From an uncultured bacterium (lineage in GTDB: Bacteria; Pseudomonadota; Alphaproteobacteria; Sphingomonadales; Sphingomonadaceae), in the NCBI GenBank assembly GCA_942636505.2, contig CALOGB020000174.1, positions 299,065 through 363,064 of the forward strand: a stretch of DNA of 64,000 nucleotides, given 5' to 3'. Below the pieces are notes generated by a model that ran no database searches, was not told the DNA's origin, and was given only the letters and a program-made list of their open reading frames with translations. The position numbers and the translations under genes are program-made. Below are positions 10,026 to 19,150 of this stretch, piece after piece (within the stretch, counting starts at the first letter, position 1; every line of letters starts with the position of its first letter).

Positions 10026-10027
10026 CC
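9981..10027 (+). repeat. attL: left 47-bp direct repeat of the island
   Basis: The sequence from TTCGTAATGC in the anticodon loop to two bases past the encoded CCA is identical to 40403-40449. The bases on either side differ (A versus C before, T versus A after), which fixes the limits of identity. Confidence 0.95.
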
Positions 10028-10234
10028 TACTTTATGGCACTTCCACAAGGGAACGGCGGCAGCTGAGGCTGAAAGCCCGTCCGCTTGGGCAGCCGTTTGG
10101 GTCCTGCTTGGGGAGCTTTGGGCAGGGAAACAGGCGCAACCCACGCTATACCGCTTTGAGACTTGGCGTTCCGCACGCAGCTGTGTTGAACGCATCCCTC
10201 GCATCTTCCTCGCATCGACAATGCCGCGACGTGC

Positions 10235-10963
10235 TTAGGTGGCGACCAGTTCGGCGATCTTGGTTGCCACATCCGCCATCGTTTCTTCGGCTGTGTTTAA
10301 CCCGGCTCGGGAGGCCAGCAGAAGGCTGACTTGCTCAAGTTCCTCGTAAGTCGTGCCGTGGACTACAGGAACAAGGCGCTCACGCCGGAGGAGCGCAGAG
10401 AGCTCCTTGTCTGCTATCCCTTCCGCCGGCAGACGGCGTAACATAGCCGGGGTCACCAAAACGATCCCGACGCGCGAGTTCACCAACCCTTTGTCGATTC
10501 CCCGCATCATTGGCACGCCAAGACCGAGGTCCTTCTCGCTGAACCACACGCGAACACCGCGCGCTTCTAGCAGATCGTGCAACTCTTTGGCGGAGCCCTG
10601 CCTGTCATCCCAAGCGTGACAGAGAAACACGTCCCGTAGGTCAGGTTGCAACGCTGCTAAGTTCTCGACGTTCTCGCGAACGGGCGTGAGGGCTTTCACT
10701 TGTTCGGGGGTATATAACACTGCTGAGCCAGCACTCGACCAACGCGGCTTTGCGGTGCGGCGGGATCCGTTTCCTCCACTAGAAGAAGAGGAGCCATATG
10801 ACGTCGACGATGATGATGGGGTCGGGGACGCGTATGACCCGTAGCTGCTGTAACTGCTATATCCGCTATAGCCACTTGAGCGACCATAACGACCACTACA
10901 TGCAGGACAGTCCGCTCCACCGCCCCTAATGTGACCCCTTACTGGTGCCGTGCATCTCGTCAT
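10235..10963 (-). CDS. TIR-domain protein with N-terminal zinc ribbon
   Basis: 242 residues. Residues 4-22 form a short zinc-ribbon-like motif (C4, H11, C19, C22). Residues 24-75 are a Ser/Tyr/Gly-rich linker of near repeats such as YSSYSSYGSY. From about residue 109 there is a TIR fold: DVFLCHAWDD, then VWFSEKDLGLG, then RVGIVLVTP. In bacterial TIR NADases the catalytic Glu lies in the VWxxE.xL segment; here E143 and D145 occupy that area, so activity is plausible but the exact residue may be an Asp. The ATG has a strong AGGAAGGA site. It lies downstream of a small repeat protein, with a hairpin between. NAD depletion in phage defence is the likely role, inferred from family and context. Confidence 0.85.
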   Translation of the reverse strand: MTRCTAPVRGHIRGGGADCPACSGRYGRSSGYSGYSSYSSYGSYASPTPSSSSTSYGSSSSSGGNGSRRTAKPRWSSAGSAVLYTPEQVKALTPVRENVENLAALQPDLRDVFLCHAWDDRQGSAKELHDLLEARGVRVWFSEKDLGLGVPMMRGIDKGLVNSRVGIVLVTPAMLRRLPAEGIADKELSALLRRERLVPVVHGTTYEELEQVSLLLASRAGLNTAEETMADVATKIAELVAT

Positions 10964-11004
10964 TTGTATCGATCCTTCCTCTTTACGGTGGAGCCGCCTT
11001 CAAA

Positions 11005-11045
11005 GAAATAAAGGGCAGCGCCGCCCATACGGTAGGGCCGCCCTT
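11005..11045 (-). terminator. Intrinsic terminator/attenuator between small repeat protein and TIR gene
   Basis: Read on the minus strand, AAGGGCGGCC and GGCGCTGCCCTT can pair around a short loop and are followed by TTTATTTCTTT. It lies 5 bp after the stop of the small upstream gene and before the TIR start. It would let the upstream gene be made in excess, with limited read-through into the TIR gene. Confidence 0.6.
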
Positions 11046-11049
11046 CGAC

Positions 11050-11265
11050 TTACTTCTCGTACGTAGTGGTGTCCGGGCTGCGCCGACCGTGCGCCGCCGT
11101 CACGAAACGACCTGATCCAGCGCTCCGGTAGGAGCCACCGGTGTTTCCGCTCTTTCCGCCGGCCTCATGAACGGTAGTTCCGGGGCTGCGCTGTCCGTGC
11201 CCGGTGGTCACATACCGGCCTGAAATTGCGCTTCGATACGAACCGCCGCTGTTTCCCTTGGTCAT
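11050..11265 (-). CDS. Small two-repeat protein upstream of TIR gene
   Basis: 71 residues made of two copies of a 30-35-residue unit with pattern GGSYRSA-SGR-VT--HG-RSP-TT--E. Copy one starts near residue 7 and copy two near residue 42. It is basic, Gly/Ser-rich, with no membrane segment. The ATG has an excellent AAGGAAGTGAG site. I recall small proteins with this motif beside toxin-like genes in proteobacteria, but no function is known to me. The position as first gene of the TIR transcript, before an attenuator, suggests an accessory or neutralising partner of the TIR protein; this is inference. Confidence 0.7.
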   Translation of the reverse strand: MTKGNSGGSYRSAISGRYVTTGHGQRSPGTTVHEAGGKSGNTGGSYRSAGSGRFVTAAHGRRSPDTTTYEK

Positions 11266-11353
11266 AACTCACTTCCTTTACATCTAGTGGATCAACGCCA
11301 CGCTTGACTTTGAAGCGCATAGCTGATTCGTCTGTCTTAGACGTAAGGCAGTT

Positions 11354-11392
11354 TCATCCGTGAGATGACTTGTCCTATTAGTGAAACACTAA
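11354..11392. promoter_or_regulatory. Paired palindromes between divergent TIR and XRE/ImmA genes
   Basis: The 171-bp divergent intergenic region holds TTAGTG-AAA-CACTAA, a perfect 6+6 inverted repeat at 11378-11392, and TCATC-CGTGA-GATGA at 11354-11368. They lie upstream of the XRE gene at the expected operator position and also upstream of the small-protein/TIR transcript. The XRE protein is the natural binder. A T7 run just before the XRE ribosome-binding site follows a weak GGCG/CGCC hairpin. Confidence 0.55.
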
Positions 11393-11436
11393 GGTTGGGC
11401 AGACGGCGAGTCAACGCCCGTTTTTTTGGAGAACCT

Positions 11437-11790
11437 ATGACCCTTCCGATTGAGGAATTAGGGCAACTGATTACTCGTAAGCGCGGTGCGCGTGGGATCC
11501 GCGCGGCGGCCGCTGAAGCTGAGGTCAGCCCTGCGACGTTATCGCGAGTTGAAAACGGAAACCTTCCTGACCTAGCTACTTTCGCTAAGATATGCCGGTG
11601 GCTAGGCGTTGATCCGGCGCGCTTCCTCGGCGTGGAAAAGGATACCGGGGTTGTGGCTTCGGAAAGAGCGGTGGCTCACTTTCGAAAGAAGGCGACCGTT
11701 TCGAAGGAGACGGCAACTTCGTTAGGCGCGCTGATATTGTCTGCTCAACGTGCAAGGCATGCCCGGGCTCAGTTGGAGCGTGGCGAATAA
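11437..11790 (+). CDS. XRE-family DNA-binding regulator (partner of ImmA/IrrE protease)
   Basis: 117 residues. The N-terminal 65 residues form a Cro/C1-type helix-turn-helix: ITRKRGARGIRAAAAEAEVS, then PATLSRVENGNLPDLATFAKI as second and recognition helices. The C-terminus is helical and may dimerise. The ATG at 11437 is chosen because GGAG lies 6 bases upstream; the frame is open further 5'. Its TAA is directly followed by the ATG of the ImmA/IrrE gene, so the two are coupled, like the ImmR/ImmA pair of ICEBs1. It probably represses from the palindromes upstream until cleaved by the protease. Confidence 0.85.
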   Translation: MTLPIEELGQLITRKRGARGIRAAAAEAEVSPATLSRVENGNLPDLATFAKICRWLGVDPARFLGVEKDTGVVASERAVAHFRKKATVSKETATSLGALILSAQRARHARAQLERGE

Positions 11791-12354
11791 ATGAAGCGCG
11801 GCTTCAAGGCGGACGCAGAACGTCGGTCAATCAGTGCAAGAGTATCGCTAGAACTTAGCACGACAGCACCATTATGTCCCTGGGCGTTCGCCAAAGCGCT
11901 GGGAGTGATGGTGTTTGGCGCAGATGAGCTAGACCTAGAAGCCGAGCATGCTGATCAGCTGCTCCAGCGGGACCCCGATAGCTGGTCTGGTATGACCCTT
12001 CACGATCAAGGTACTCATGTCGTTGTTCTCAATTCGTCACATCCGCGGACACGACAGACGGCAACCCTGATGCATGAGATGGCACACATCACGTTGGGGC
12101 ATACTCCTGCCGAAGTGACGGTATCGCCGAGCGGGTTAGTGCTCCTCTCCGACTATTCGGCAGAGCAGGAAGACGAGGCTGACTGGTTAGGGGCAGCGCT
12201 CTTGTTGCCTGAAGCCGCACTGCTCCACGAACGGAGTCGCGGTATATCACCAGGCGTCATTGCACTAACCTACGGCGTGAGTGAGGCTCTCTGCCAGTGG
12301 CGGTGCCGTATGACCGGGGTAGAGAAACGATTGGCGTTGCGGGCAAAGGCATAG
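11791..12354 (+). CDS. ImmA/IrrE-family metallo-endopeptidase
   Basis: 187-residue zinc protease of the ImmA/IrrE family. HEMAH at residues 95-99 gives the two His ligands and catalytic Glu, and the later EDEADWLGAALLLP segment gives the third ligand and family signature. Known members cleave a cognate XRE repressor in response to DNA damage or an element-encoded signal; here the cognate is almost certainly the XRE protein whose stop codon abuts this start. The pair sits between the TIR operon and the type I restriction operon and could derepress either. Start ATG with no spacing, translation coupled. Confidence 0.88.
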   Translation: MKRGFKADAERRSISARVSLELSTTAPLCPWAFAKALGVMVFGADELDLEAEHADQLLQRDPDSWSGMTLHDQGTHVVVLNSSHPRTRQTATLMHEMAHITLGHTPAEVTVSPSGLVLLSDYSAEQEDEADWLGAALLLPEAALLHERSRGISPGVIALTYGVSEALCQWRCRMTGVEKRLALRAKA

Positions 12355-12424
12355 GCGTCATGCCTTGTAGCGATGGTTGCTCCTGCCTAGACCCCAACGG
12401 CATTACGGGAGGCTAACCAGCATA

Positions 12425-14437
12425 ATGAGTTCCAACAATATCGAAGCACTCGAAAAGCGTCTGTGGACGGCGGCGGACCAATTGCGCGCGAACAGCGATT
12501 TCGCCAGCAACGAATATTTCCTGCCCGTCATGGGCCTGATCTTTTTGCGGCATGCTTATAGCCGCTATCTCGCCGTGAAACCCCAAATCGAAGCGGGCTT
12601 GCCCAGTCGGGGCGGCGTGACCCGTCCGCTGACCAAGGAAGACTTCACCAGTCGGGGCGCGATCTTCCTGCAACCCGAAGCGCAGTTCGACCATCTGGCC
12701 AGCTTGCCCGGTGGGATGGACCGTGCGGCGGCCATCATCGCGGCAATGGAGGCGGTCGAGCGCGACTATCCAGCACTGGCAGGCGTCCTGCCAAAGAATG
12801 AATACCAAACGCTTGAGAACGACGTGCTCGGCGACGTGCTGCGCATCTTCAACGATCCTGCGCTGCAAAATGCCAAGGGCGACGTATTCGGGCGCATTTA
12901 CGAATATTTCCTGACGCAATTTGCCGATCAGAGCGCGCATGATGGCGGCGAGTTTTTCACGCCCCCGTCGATTGTCCAGATGATCGTCAACGCAATCGAG
13001 CCGGATCATGGCAGCGTGCTGGACCCGGCCTGTGGATCAGGTGGCATGTTCGTTCAGAGCGCGCATTTCATCGAGAAGATGCAGCAAGACCCGACCAAGG
13101 TCGCCACCTTCTACGGCCAGGAAAAAAACGCAACGACCATCCGGCTGGCCAAGATGAACCTTGCCGTGCACGGGCTGGAAGGGCGGATCGAACCCGGCAT
13201 CACCTATTACACCGACGCGCACGAACTGGTCGGTAAGGCCGATTTTGTCATGGCCAATCCACCGTTCAACGTGGACGAAGTGGACGCGGAAAAGGTCCGG
13301 AAAGACCCGCGCTTGCCGTTCGGCCTGCCCGGCGTGAACAAGGGCAAAAAGGTATCCAACGGCAACTATCTGTGGATCAGCTATTTCTACAGCTATCTGT
13401 CAGATACAGGCCGTGCGGGCTTCGTCATGTCGTCGCAGGCGTCGAGCGCGGGCGGCGAAGAGGCGAAGGTTCGGCAAAAGCTGATCGAGACCGGCGATGT
13501 CGATGCAATGATCGCGATCCGGGGCAATTTTTTCTACACCCGCAGCGTGCCCTGCGAATTGTGGATGTTTGACAAGGCCAAGGCCCCCGAACATGCCGAC
13601 AAAGTGCTGATGCTCGACGCGCGGCAGGTGTTCCGCAAAGTGACGCGCAAGGTCTTCGACTTTTCGCCAGAGCAATTGCAGAATCTGACCGCTATTTTCT
13701 GGCTGTATCGCGGGCAAGAAGATCGGTTCCGCGAACTGGTTGCCGCCTATCTCGACCGGGCGATGGCGGAGGCGCGGGATTGCGAGGCAGCGATGGAGCC
13801 GTTCCTCGACGCGCTCGACGCGCTGATCGAGACGCTGGAGAATGGCGCGCCGGAACCGCTCACCGATGCCCGCGCGGTATTCCAGGCGGATTGCGATGCG
13901 CATTTGCTGGCGACCAAATCGCTGGGCGACGATTGGACCGACGGCACCGTCACCGCGCCCTTGCTGCACGAAGCGCATGACGATCTGGAGCCGTTGGCTG
14001 AGGCCAGCCGCGATCTGATCAAGCAGGTAGATCAGCTCTACAAGCTGGCGGAAAAGGCGCACCGCGATGCGGGCGGCAAGCGCGGTAAGGCCAGCCCGGT
14101 CAAGGCGTTGGAGGAAGCGCGGATCGAAGCCGTCGATCAACTCAAACTGGTGCGTTATTTCCATAGACAGGTGCACTGGCTGCTGAGCCGCTTTCCGGAT
14201 GCGCGGCTGGTCGCTGTGCCGGGGCTGGTCAAGCTGGTGGATCATGCCGAACTAGCGGCGAATGACTGGTCGCTGACGCCGGGCCGGTACGTCGGCGTGG
14301 CGCCGGAAGAGGAGGACGAAGATTTCGATTTCGAAGGCGTGATGCGCGATATTCATATCGAGCTGGCGGGATTGAATGACGAGGCTGCGGCGCTTGCAGC
14401 GCAGATTAATAGCAATTTCGAGGGGCTGGGTTTGTGA
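12425..14437 (+). CDS. hsdM: Type I restriction-modification, DNA methyltransferase subunit HsdM
   Basis: 670-residue N6-adenine methyltransferase subunit of a type I restriction-modification complex. An N-terminal helical HsdM_N domain is followed by the SAM-binding motif DPACGSGGMF at about residue 200 and the catalytic NPPF at about residue 277. The C-terminal 200 residues are helical and longer than in minimal HsdM. The ATG at 12425 gives the MSSNNIEALEKRLW start. The TGA overlaps the GTG of hsdS by 4 bp. HsdM with HsdS forms the methylase; adding HsdR gives the restriction complex. Confidence 0.95.
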   Translation: MSSNNIEALEKRLWTAADQLRANSDFASNEYFLPVMGLIFLRHAYSRYLAVKPQIEAGLPSRGGVTRPLTKEDFTSRGAIFLQPEAQFDHLASLPGGMDRAAAIIAAMEAVERDYPALAGVLPKNEYQTLENDVLGDVLRIFNDPALQNAKGDVFGRIYEYFLTQFADQSAHDGGEFFTPPSIVQMIVNAIEPDHGSVLDPACGSGGMFVQSAHFIEKMQQDPTKVATFYGQEKNATTIRLAKMNLAVHGLEGRIEPGITYYTDAHELVGKADFVMANPPFNVDEVDAEKVRKDPRLPFGLPGVNKGKKVSNGNYLWISYFYSYLSDTGRAGFVMSSQASSAGGEEAKVRQKLIETGDVDAMIAIRGNFFYTRSVPCELWMFDKAKAPEHADKVLMLDARQVFRKVTRKVFDFSPEQLQNLTAIFWLYRGQEDRFRELVAAYLDRAMAEARDCEAAMEPFLDALDALIETLENGAPEPLTDARAVFQADCDAHLLATKSLGDDWTDGTVTAPLLHEAHDDLEPLAEASRDLIKQVDQLYKLAEKAHRDAGGKRGKASPVKALEEARIEAVDQLKLVRYFHRQVHWLLSRFPDARLVAVPGLVKLVDHAELAANDWSLTPGRYVGVAPEEEDEDFDFEGVMRDIHIELAGLNDEAAALAAQINSNFEGLGL

Positions 14438-15651
14438 ACTGGCGGCCGAGGGCCCTGGAGGACTGTGCCAAATTTAAATCAGGCGGCACCCCCTCTAAGA
14501 GCAATTCCGCGTATTGGGGCGGTGACATTCCGTGGGTCGGCTCGGGGGAAATGTCCCAAAGCTTCATCTACGACACTCAACTTCGCCTAACTGCCGAAGG
14601 TGCCGAAAATGGCACCCGCGCAATCCCGGAAAACACCGTGTTGGTAGTTGTTCGGGGCATGTCGCTGGCGAAAGAATTTCGCATCGCGATAACTCGCAGA
14701 CCCATGACGTTCAATCAGGACGTCAAGGCGTTGCAATGCGCAGAGGATATCGATCCGCAATTCTTGTTTTATGCATTGAAAGCTCGGAAGGAATACATCC
14801 GCGACCTGGCAACTGAGGCCTCGCATGGAACCAAGAAGCTGGAAACCAGCACACTAAATGCCGTAGAGATTTTAGTTCCGGAAACAATTGAAGACCAGCG
14901 GACCGTAGCGGCAGTTGCACGGAACTATGATGATCTGATCGAGAACAACCGGCGGCGGATTGCCTTGTTGGAGGAGGCCGCACGGCAGCTCTACAAGGAA
15001 TGGTTCGTCCGCTTCCGCTTCCCCGGCCATGAACACGTCAAAATCATCGACGGCGTGCCAGAAGGTTGGGCGCGTATTCCGTTTCCTGAAATAATTGATT
15101 TCAAGGAAGGGCCCGGCCTTCGAAACTACCAGTACCGGGATGAAGGTATCCCGTTTCTGAATATTAGAACGCTCGGGAACGGAGATATCGATCTCACGAA
15201 AACCCAGTTTCTTGATCCCAATGAAGTTGAAATGAAATACCGTCATTTTCTGGTTCAAGAGAATGACCATGTTGTCTCAAGTTCAGGCACGCTCGGACGT
15301 GTGGCTACAGTCCGAAAGTGCCATCTTCCCTTGTGTCTCAACACGAGCATAATACGGATGCGTCCACGCACCAGAATGGGAGTCTGGCTCCTGCGGGCGT
15401 ATTTGTCTCACGGTGATTTTCTGGATCAGGCAACGGCGCGGGCAACGGGTGCTGCGCAGCTTAACTTTGGACCCTCCCATTTGAAACAAATGGATATTCT
15501 GATCCCGACCGAGATGGTGGGTGAAACAGTCGAGGAAGAACTAACGCCCATTTTCGAGCAAATTAAGGTGCTGCACGATCAAAACTTGAATCTAACCAAA
15601 GCCCGCGACCTCCTCCTTCCAAAGCTGATGAGCGGAGCCATCGCCGCATGA
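14434..15651 (+). CDS. hsdS: Type I restriction-modification, specificity subunit HsdS
   Basis: 405 residues with two target-recognition domains: TRD1 at about residues 1-150 and TRD2 at about 200-360, each followed by a conserved helix (VAAVARNYDDLIENNRRRIA and the C-terminal LNLTKARDLLLPKLMSG) that acts as a molecular ruler. It dictates the bipartite methylated sequence. GTG start within the hsdM stop. The TRDs are AT-richer than hsdM and hsdR, as expected for the fast-evolving, exchangeable part. The target sequence cannot be predicted by eye. Confidence 0.94.
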   Translation: MNWRPRALEDCAKFKSGGTPSKSNSAYWGGDIPWVGSGEMSQSFIYDTQLRLTAEGAENGTRAIPENTVLVVVRGMSLAKEFRIAITRRPMTFNQDVKALQCAEDIDPQFLFYALKARKEYIRDLATEASHGTKKLETSTLNAVEILVPETIEDQRTVAAVARNYDDLIENNRRRIALLEEAARQLYKEWFVRFRFPGHEHVKIIDGVPEGWARIPFPEIIDFKEGPGLRNYQYRDEGIPFLNIRTLGNGDIDLTKTQFLDPNEVEMKYRHFLVQENDHVVSSSGTLGRVATVRKCHLPLCLNTSIIRMRPRTRMGVWLLRAYLSHGDFLDQATARATGAAQLNFGPSHLKQMDILIPTEMVGETVEEELTPIFEQIKVLHDQNLNLTKARDLLLPKLMSGAIAA

Positions 15652-18600
15652 CCGCATTGAACGAAGACACGCTGGTCCAGCAAACCATGGCCGACTATCT
15701 GGTGGATGCGCTTGGCTGGGGCAGCGTGTTTGCGTTCAACACCGAAACGCTCGGCTCCGAAGGGTCGCTGGGGCGCGCATCCGAACACGATGTCATCCTG
15801 ACCCGCCATCTGGGCGAGGCGCTGATCCGCTTGAACCCCGGCCTGCCGGATGCCGCCTATAAGGACGCGTTGCGCCAGATTACCGATGCGCCGCTTGGCT
15901 CTAGCTTGCTGGCGATCAACCGTGACGCCTATGCGCTGATCAAGGACGGTGCGCTCGCCAGCTTCCGCAATGCAAAGGGCGAACTTGTCAAACAGCGGCT
16001 GCGCCTGATCGATTTCGACACGCCCGAAAACAATCATTTCCTATGCGTGCGCGAATTGTGGATCAAGGGCGACCTGTATCGTCGCCGCGCCGACATTATC
16101 GGTTTCGTCAACGGCCTGCCGCTGCTGTTCGTCGAGTGCAAGGCGGTCCACAAGGACATCCGCCACGCGTACGAACAGAATCTGTCCGATTATAAGGACA
16201 CGATCCCGCACCTGTTCCACCACAACGCCTTTATTATCCTGACCAACGGCCACGCCGCAAAGATCGGCTCGCTTTCCAGCAAGTATGAGCATTTCAACGA
16301 CTGGAAACGGCTGGAGGAGGATGAACCGGGCGTCGTCGATCTGGAAACGATGCTGAAGGGCGTGTGCGCCAAGGCCAATTTCATCGACCTGCTGGAAAAC
16401 TTCATCCTGTTCGATGATGGCGGCGAGCGGATGGTCAAGATCGTCGCGCGCAATCACCAGTTTCTGGGCGTCAATCGCGCCATCGCGGCGGTGCGCGACC
16501 GCAAGGCGCGCGACGGCAAGCTTGGCGTGTTCTGGCACACCCAGGGGTCGGGCAAGAGCTACTCGATCGCCTTCCTGACGCAGAAGGTGCACCGCAAGAT
16601 CGGGGCGAATTTCACCTTTCTGGTCGTCACCGATCGCATCGACCTGGACGGGCAGATTTACGGCACCTTTGCCGGGTGCGGGCTGGTCAATAACGACAAG
16701 GCACAGGTGCGCGCCGGGACGGGTGCCGAACTGAAAGAGCTGCTGGCGGTGCGAAAGCCCTATGTCTTCACGCTGATCCACCGCTTCAATCAGGACGTGA
16801 ATCCCGACGATCCCTATTCGGATCGTGACGACATCATCGTCATAACCGACGAAGCGCACCGGACGCAAAACGGCCTGTTGTCGCTCAACATGCGCAATGC
16901 CCTGCCGAACGCCAGCTTCCTGGGCTTCACCGGCACGCCGCTGATGACCGGCGATGAGACGACCAAGCAGACGTTCGGCGACTATATCTCGACCTATGAT
17001 TTCCAGCGCGCGGTGGAGGATGAAGCCACGGTGCCGCTCTATTACGACGCGCGCGGCGACAAGCTAGGCATCGCGACGAACGACCTGAACGAACGGATTG
17101 CGGCGAAGCTCGAAGAGCTGGAGCTGGACGATCCCAGTGTGACCGAGCGACTCGAAAAAGAGCTGAAGCGCGAATATCACATTATCACGGCGGAAACCCG
17201 GCTGGAGACGGTCGCGGCCGATTTCGTCGAGCATTACACAACCGCTTGGGAAAGCGGCAAGGTGATGCTGGTGTGCATCGACAAGGTGACGTGCGTGCGG
17301 ATGCACGCGCTGATCGCCAGGCATTGGGAGTTGCGGATCGCCAGCCTTGAAAAGGAACTGGCGCAGGCGACCGACGAGCAGGATTTGGCTGACCGGCAGC
17401 GGCAACTGGCGTGGGTAAAGGCGACCAAGGTTGCGGTTGTCGTTTCGGAGGAACAGGGCGAGGTCGATCGGTTCCGCAAATGGGGCCTCGACATCAACCC
17501 GCATCGCGCGTTGATAAAAAACGGTTTTGAGACCGACGATGGCAAGCGCTTGGACCTCGAATCAGCGTTCAAGAAAGACGATCACCCGTTCCGCATCGCC
17601 ATCGTGTGCGCGATGTGGCTGACTGGCTTTGACGTGCCGAGCCTGTCGACCCTGTATCTCGACAAGCCGCTGAAAGCGCACACGCTGATGCAGGCGATTG
17701 CCCGTGCAAACAGGGTGCACGAAGGCAAGAACAACGGTCTGATCGTTGATTATTGCGGGATATTGAAGAATCTCCGCAAGGCGCTGGCGACCTACGCCGG
17801 GACGCCCGGTGGCGGGCTGGGCAATCCCGGCGATCCACCGCCCGAAATAGATCCGGTGCGCCCGCCCGAAGAGCTACTGGCCGATCTGGAAGAGGCGATC
17901 GATGCGGTAGAGGGGTTTCTCGCGGCGCGCGATTTCCGGTTGCTCGATATCTTGGAGAAGACTGGCTTCGAGCGGAACAGGGCGATCATCGACGCCAAGG
18001 AAGTGGTCAACGAGAATGACGAGAGCCGCAAACGCTTCCAGATTATGGCGCGCGAGGTCTTCAAGAAATTTAAGGCATGCGTGAACTTCCGCGCCGTGAA
18101 CGTCTATCGGCAACGCTTTGCGGCGATCAAGGTCATCTACAACAGTGTGGAAGATGATGTAGCGAAGGCGGACATTTCCGACATCATGCGTGAGTTGCAC
18201 GCTGTGGTAAATGCGAGCATCGAAACGAGCATTGATGCCTACGACCAAGACGATCGGCTTTATGATATAAGCAAGATAGACTTCGAAAAGCTGAAAAAGG
18301 AATTCGAGCGCAGTCCGCGCAAAAATACCACCGTTCAGAGCCTGAAAGACGCAATTCAGACTAAGCTGGAAATGATGCTACGCCAGAACCCGCTGCGCAC
18401 AGATTTCCAGAAGCATTTCGAAGAACTGGTGGCGGATTATAACAGCCAGAAGGACGCAGTGCAGATCGAGCACGTCTTCGCCGCTTTGCTGGTGCTTGCG
18501 GCGGAACTCGATGATGAACAGCGTCGAGCAATGCGCGAGGGGCTGGACGAAGAAACTCTCGCTCTTTTTGACCTATTGCTGAAGCCCGACTTGGACAAGG

Positions 18601-18851
18601 GCGATATCGCGAAGCTCAAGCGGGTCGCCGTGGGCCTTTTTGACATTCTGAAGCAGCAACTCGACGTGATCCAAGGCTTTGCCGGGAAGCAAGCCACACG
18701 CGACACGGTCCGGATTGCGATCACCGACTTTCTCTACGACGACCGAACGGGCCTTCCTCAAAGTTATACCCCGAGCGAGGTCGAGATGCGGGCTACCGCC
18801 GTATTTGCCTACATCCTCAGCAAGGCAAGGCCGCCGATACACGCACAATGA
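15648..18851 (+). CDS. hsdR: Type I restriction endonuclease subunit HsdR
   Basis: 1067-residue motor/nuclease subunit. N-terminal PD-(D/E)xK nuclease: LPLLFVECKAVHKDI at about residue 160. SF2 translocase: Walker A TQGSGKSYS near residue 300, DEAHR near 400, GFTGTPL near 425, and the helicase C-terminal motif QAIARANRVH near 690. The C-terminal 300 residues are helical and probably contact HsdM. It overlaps hsdS by ATGA. Intact, so the whole restriction system looks functional. Confidence 0.95.
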   Translation: MTALNEDTLVQQTMADYLVDALGWGSVFAFNTETLGSEGSLGRASEHDVILTRHLGEALIRLNPGLPDAAYKDALRQITDAPLGSSLLAINRDAYALIKDGALASFRNAKGELVKQRLRLIDFDTPENNHFLCVRELWIKGDLYRRRADIIGFVNGLPLLFVECKAVHKDIRHAYEQNLSDYKDTIPHLFHHNAFIILTNGHAAKIGSLSSKYEHFNDWKRLEEDEPGVVDLETMLKGVCAKANFIDLLENFILFDDGGERMVKIVARNHQFLGVNRAIAAVRDRKARDGKLGVFWHTQGSGKSYSIAFLTQKVHRKIGANFTFLVVTDRIDLDGQIYGTFAGCGLVNNDKAQVRAGTGAELKELLAVRKPYVFTLIHRFNQDVNPDDPYSDRDDIIVITDEAHRTQNGLLSLNMRNALPNASFLGFTGTPLMTGDETTKQTFGDYISTYDFQRAVEDEATVPLYYDARGDKLGIATNDLNERIAAKLEELELDDPSVTERLEKELKREYHIITAETRLETVAADFVEHYTTAWESGKVMLVCIDKVTCVRMHALIARHWELRIASLEKELAQATDEQDLADRQRQLAWVKATKVAVVVSEEQGEVDRFRKWGLDINPHRALIKNGFETDDGKRLDLESAFKKDDHPFRIAIVCAMWLTGFDVPSLSTLYLDKPLKAHTLMQAIARANRVHEGKNNGLIVDYCGILKNLRKALATYAGTPGGGLGNPGDPPPEIDPVRPPEELLADLEEAIDAVEGFLAARDFRLLDILEKTGFERNRAIIDAKEVVNENDESRKRFQIMAREVFKKFKACVNFRAVNVYRQRFAAIKVIYNSVEDDVAKADISDIMRELHAVVNASIETSIDAYDQDDRLYDISKIDFEKLKKEFERSPRKNTTVQSLKDAIQTKLEMMLRQNPLRTDFQKHFEELVADYNSQKDAVQIEHVFAALLVLAAELDDEQRRAMREGLDEETLALFDLLLKPDLDKGDIAKLKRVAVGLFDILKQQLDVIQGFAGKQATRDTVRIAITDFLYDDRTGLPQSYTPSEVEMRATAVFAYILSKARPPIHAQ

Positions 18852-18929
18852 GAGCAGGACCACGTTCCAGGAGCGGAAGCGCATTCTGTGAACGCGGAGG
18901 ATGGGGCATCTTATACAGGAAGGGCAGCA

Positions 18930-19144
18930 TTACTGTCGTTCCAGCAGCAGCTTCGGCTCGATCCCCAGCGCGTCCGCCAGTCGCCCCAGTGCCCGCACAG
19001 ATGGGTTCCTAGTACCGCGTTCGAGATCGCTCACGTAGCTGCGTTCCGTACCTGCATCGAGCGCTAGCCGCTCCTGCGACAACCCCTTCAGCTTCCGATG
19101 ATGGCGCACGTTCGCGCCGAGAAGTCACTCAAAGTGGTGCTCAC
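18930..19144 (-). pseudogene. XRE-type HTH regulator, apparently frameshifted
   Basis: On the minus strand a GTG at 19144 begins 'STTLSDF', and one frame over the sequence continues GANVRHHRKLKGLSQERLAL and SYVSDLERGTRNPSVRALGR, ending LEPKLLLERQ-like at a TAA. A one-base loss near 19121 would join them into the usual 'SDFLGANVR' start of small XRE proteins. As it stands, the HTH frame has a TGA just upstream and could only start at an internal GTG. It lies 6 bp downstream of the PLD-fold gene on the same strand. A sequencing error cannot be excluded. Confidence 0.6.
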
Positions 19145-19150
19145 TTTGCT

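Noticed and set aside
10759..10899. Short tandem repeats as a possible CRISPR or satellite
   Set aside because: The repetition is codon-level Ser/Tyr/Gly low complexity in the linker of the TIR protein, with no repeat-spacer structure. No CRISPR array was seen anywhere in the window.
13400..14245. 281-codon open frame opposite hsdM
   Set aside because: Antisense shadow of the HsdM C-terminal region.
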